A stretch of DNA of 9,897 nucleotides from a candidate division CSSED10-310 bacterium (lineage in GTDB: Bacteria > CSSED10-310 > JAFGJC01). Position 1 is the first letter of the stretch. Each line of letters opens with the position of its first letter. The position numbers were made by a program, and so were the translations under genes. Shown one piece after another: positions 7,866-9,897 of the stretch. The stretch spans positions 1 to 9,897 of the forward strand of contig JAFGJC010000375.1 in NCBI GenBank assembly GCA_016929305.1, written 5' to 3'. Below the pieces are notes generated by a model. That model was not told the origin of the DNA, did no database searches, and worked only from the letters and a program-made list of their open reading frames with translations.

Positions 7866-9187
7866 TGGAACGTATTATCGGACAACTCCAGGGAAATCCA
7901 CATATCAGTGACTGGCGCTTGCTGAATGTCGTTTCGACAAGTTATCAGCTTTACGTCATAGGAAATGTTCTTGACAACATTCGGAAAGTAATCACCAATA
8001 AATTTTTTGTAACGATATACTGTGATCATAATGGTCTTCGTGGATCAACGAATGTAACACTCTTCGACTACGAACTCGATGATATTCGCAAACGCCTGGA
8101 CAATGCCGTTTTCATTGCGACGCGAGCGGGTAATCCGATGTATCGCTTGCCGGAAGCGACATATTTCCCTTTTGTAGAGACCTTCGATCCGACATTGCTG
8201 GGCAGTGCGGAGGAAATTCTGTTTCTGCATCTTGCCGACCGGCTGATCGATATCGTTGCCAAAGAGAAAGATGTTGCATTATCGAGTTCAGAATTTTTTC
8301 TTGAGATAAAGGATATCTCTTTAAGGAACAGCCGAGGTGTAACACTTGATACGAAGCGATCCGAAATATTTTTCGATGGGGTTTTGCTGGCAGGGGAGGG
8401 AGACCGCCAGGTGGAGATACATTTTGAACCGCGTGCCAGGCGGTTGCAGGATTTGCCGATGGAGATCATCGTGCCTCAATATGCCCGGTATGCGCGAGAC
8501 AGCTTGAGTGCTTGTTTACCGGCGAGCGGGAAACATCCGGTTATACTGAGTGGTAACGCTTTGTCAGGTGTTTTCATTCCTCTGATTCACCATACGTCTG
8601 CACGAAGTCAATATCACGGCACTTCGCAGTTTATGGTTAATGAATCGATGTATGGCGATGCCATGCCAACCGGTGAACTGCTGACGATGATCAGCAATCC
8701 CTATATTCCCTTCGGTCTTCGAACTCTCGCCGCTGATGAAGATGGTGTTCCGGCGCAGCGGTTCGAACTCATCAGAAACGGACAATTCATCAAACCTTGG
8801 GCGACACAGCAATATGCGGATTATCTTGATATTCGGCCTACAGGGCATATCGGAAATATTGAAATACCCATCGGTCCTCATTCGTTCAGGAATTTAATGG
8901 AGCGGGGAGAGCGTGTTTTGAATGTGGTTGAATTTTCGGCAATGATGCCGGATCCCGTGTCCGGTAATTTTGCTGCGGAGATTAAGCTGGGTTATGAATA
9001 CCATGATGGGAAAATCTATCCAGTTCGAGGTGGATCACTAAGCGGGAATTTGATTTCCGGTTTTAACTCCGCATATTTTTCCACTGAGTCGCAAGTCAGC
9101 CACTACTGTATTTCTCTGGAAAGTTTCGGTACGTATCAAGGTCCCAAGGGAATTTTATTCGAATCGTTTCAGGTCAGCGGTCAGTAA
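7865..9187 (+). CDS. TldE/PmbA-like partner subunit without HExxxH
   Basis: Second TldD/PmbA-family protein (440 residues), expected partner of the preceding tldD product. In the TldD/TldE heterodimer the TldE subunit lacks the metal site and helps form the peptide-binding cavity. The same is seen here: where HExxxH should stand (about 233-251) the sequence has IPLIHHTSARSQYH, with no HE pair. The C-terminal half keeps family features: DEDGVP (291-296), a strand with NGQFIKPWATQQYA (305-318), VSGNFAAEI (365-373) and GGSLSGNLISGF (389-400), the last resembling the AGNL segment of PmbA. The start overlaps the tldD stop by one base, with GAGG (7853-7856) 8 bases upstream. The stop lies one base from the stop of the convergent nicotinate phosphoribosyltransferase gene, leaving no space for a terminator. 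The family is fairly sure; the name TldE is by role and position. Confidence 0.83.
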   Translation: MERIIGQLQGNPHISDWRLLNVVSTSYQLYVIGNVLDNIRKVITNKFFVTIYCDHNGLRGSTNVTLFDYELDDIRKRLDNAVFIATRAGNPMYRLPEATYFPFVETFDPTLLGSAEEILFLHLADRLIDIVAKEKDVALSSSEFFLEIKDISLRNSRGVTLDTKRSEIFFDGVLLAGEGDRQVEIHFEPRARRLQDLPMEIIVPQYARYARDSLSACLPASGKHPVILSGNALSGVFIPLIHHTSARSQYHGTSQFMVNESMYGDAMPTGELLTMISNPYIPFGLRTLAADEDGVPAQRFELIRNGQFIKPWATQQYADYLDIRPTGHIGNIEIPIGPHSFRNLMERGERVLNVVEFSAMMPDPVSGNFAAEIKLGYEYHDGKIYPVRGGSLSGNLISGFNSAYFSTESQVSHYCISLESFGTYQGPKGILFESFQVSGQ

Positions 9188-9188
9188 A

Positions 9189-9897
9189 TCAGGGATTTTC
9201 CGGTTGACCATCATTTTCTATCAATCGCCGTTTAATTTGAGCCAGTGTCTTCGACAATCCGACACGGTAGCGATCAGGATTCCGAAGCCGTTTCATCTCC
9301 GGCGTCAAATGGCCGATTTGTTCACGCACATATTTTCGGATGGATTCGAGCGGCTCTTCGAAACCAATTACCTTGCCTTTTCGAACCTTTTGCTTCAGAA
9401 GAGGTTTCGCATGAAAAACGCCATGAAGCACTGTCTTTTTCAGAAGATGCAGAGGATGGTACATTGCGATATCTTCTGCTGAAGGTTTTTCTTCTAAAGC
9501 ATCGACAAGCATATCTCCGATGGGCTCTTCCTTGCGGTTCCAGAATCTATAGACCGTTTTTCGTCCAGGGTTTGTCAATTTTTCGATATTGGAAGATACT
9601 TTTATTTTGGGCATCCATCGCGGTGGTTCATAGACGGCGGTAAGTTTGTAGACGCCGCCCAGAGCTGGATAGTCCTGGGAAGTGATGAGGTGTGTTCCGA
9701 CACCCCATGCATTGATTCTGGCATCCTGACGTTTGATGTCGGCGATCAGATATTCATCGAGGTCATTGGAAGCGACGATCAGGGGATCGTTGAATCCCGC
9801 TTCGATGAACATCCGGTAGGCAATTTTCGATAGCCGGGCCAGATCACCGGAATCGATTCGTATGGCTGGCTGAATATCAGGGTATGACTTTTTGAGG
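9189..9897 (-). CDS. pncB: nicotinate phosphoribosyltransferase, C-terminal part (runs off the window)
   Basis: C-terminal 235 residues of a nicotinate phosphoribosyltransferase, the NAD salvage enzyme that makes nicotinate mononucleotide from nicotinate and PRPP with ATP hydrolysis. The frame is open to the right edge of the window; the ATG at 9812 is internal, because the conserved IRIDSGDLA lies upstream of it (visible residues 12-20). Further family motifs are VASNDLDE (41-48), WGVGTHLITS (64-73), GGVYKL followed by a basic segment, and LTNPGRK with VYRFW. The two-Gly SGDL and SNDLDE loops bind the ribose-phosphate part of the substrate in this fold. The catalytic histidine region and N-terminus lie outside the window. 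The layout suits the longer bacterial type of the enzyme. The gene converges on tldE with one base between stops and is probably unrelated to it in function. Confidence 0.92.
   Translation of the reverse strand, partial: LKKSYPDIQPAIRIDSGDLARLSKIAYRMFIEAGFNDPLIVASNDLDEYLIADIKRQDARINAWGVGTHLITSQDYPALGGVYKLTAVYEPPRWMPKIKVSSNIEKLTNPGRKTVYRFWNRKEEPIGDMLVDALEEKPSAEDIAMYHPLHLLKKTVLHGVFHAKPLLKQKVRKGKVIGFEEPLESIRKYVREQIGHLTPEMKRLRNPDRYRVGLSKTLAQIKRRLIENDGQPENP

Noticed and set aside
9204..9643. Plus-strand frames opposite the nicotinate phosphoribosyltransferase gene
   Set aside because: The minus-strand reading carries the family motifs (SGDLA, SNDLDE, GVGTHLITS); the plus-strand frames overlap one another and show no known pattern.

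Overview
The window is a compact, purely chromosomal-looking stretch of bacterial DNA with six protein genes and almost no non-coding sequence. I see no RNA genes, insertion sequences, CRISPR arrays, integrase or phage genes. Base composition is roughly balanced and looks even across the genes. Good Shine-Dalgarno sites, ATG starts and overlapping gene ends indicate a bacterium. The gene content (a GT-C sugar transferase, a two-gene ABC exporter, a TldD/TldE pair, a long-type nicotinate phosphoribosyltransferase) does not allow a safe phylum call.

Layout from left to right: (1) positions 1-1708, plus strand, a polytopic GT39/ArnT-like glycosyltransferase whose reading frame is open at the left edge. 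(2) Positions 1673-5289, minus strand, two ABC half-transporters that overlap by ATGA and together form a heterodimeric exporter. The downstream gene meets the glycosyltransferase tail to tail, sharing 36 bp of coding sequence. (3) Positions 5290-5436, the only real intergenic region (147 bp), a divergent control region with a plausible sigma70-type promoter pointing right. (4) Positions 5437-9187, plus strand, a probable three-gene operon: aldo/keto reductase, a TldD-type metalloprotease with its HExxxH site, and a TldE/PmbA-type partner without that site. (5) Positions 9189-9897, minus strand, the C-terminal part of nicotinate phosphoribosyltransferase, which runs off the right edge and converges on tldE with a single base between the stop codons.

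How the genes may work together: the exporter pair shows the complementary sequence asymmetry of heterodimeric ABC exporters. One subunit has Asp at the catalytic-glutamate position of Walker B, and the other has a deviant signature motif. The TldD/TldE pair should form a heterodimeric peptidase in which only TldD carries zinc. These two modules are divergently transcribed from one short control region. A link between them, such as peptide maturation plus export, is possible but unproven: no convincing peptide precursor gene is visible. I do not see a clearly new system here. The most useful points are the split ATP sites, the TldD/E partition, the tail-to-tail overlap and the candidate operator structure at the divergent promoter.
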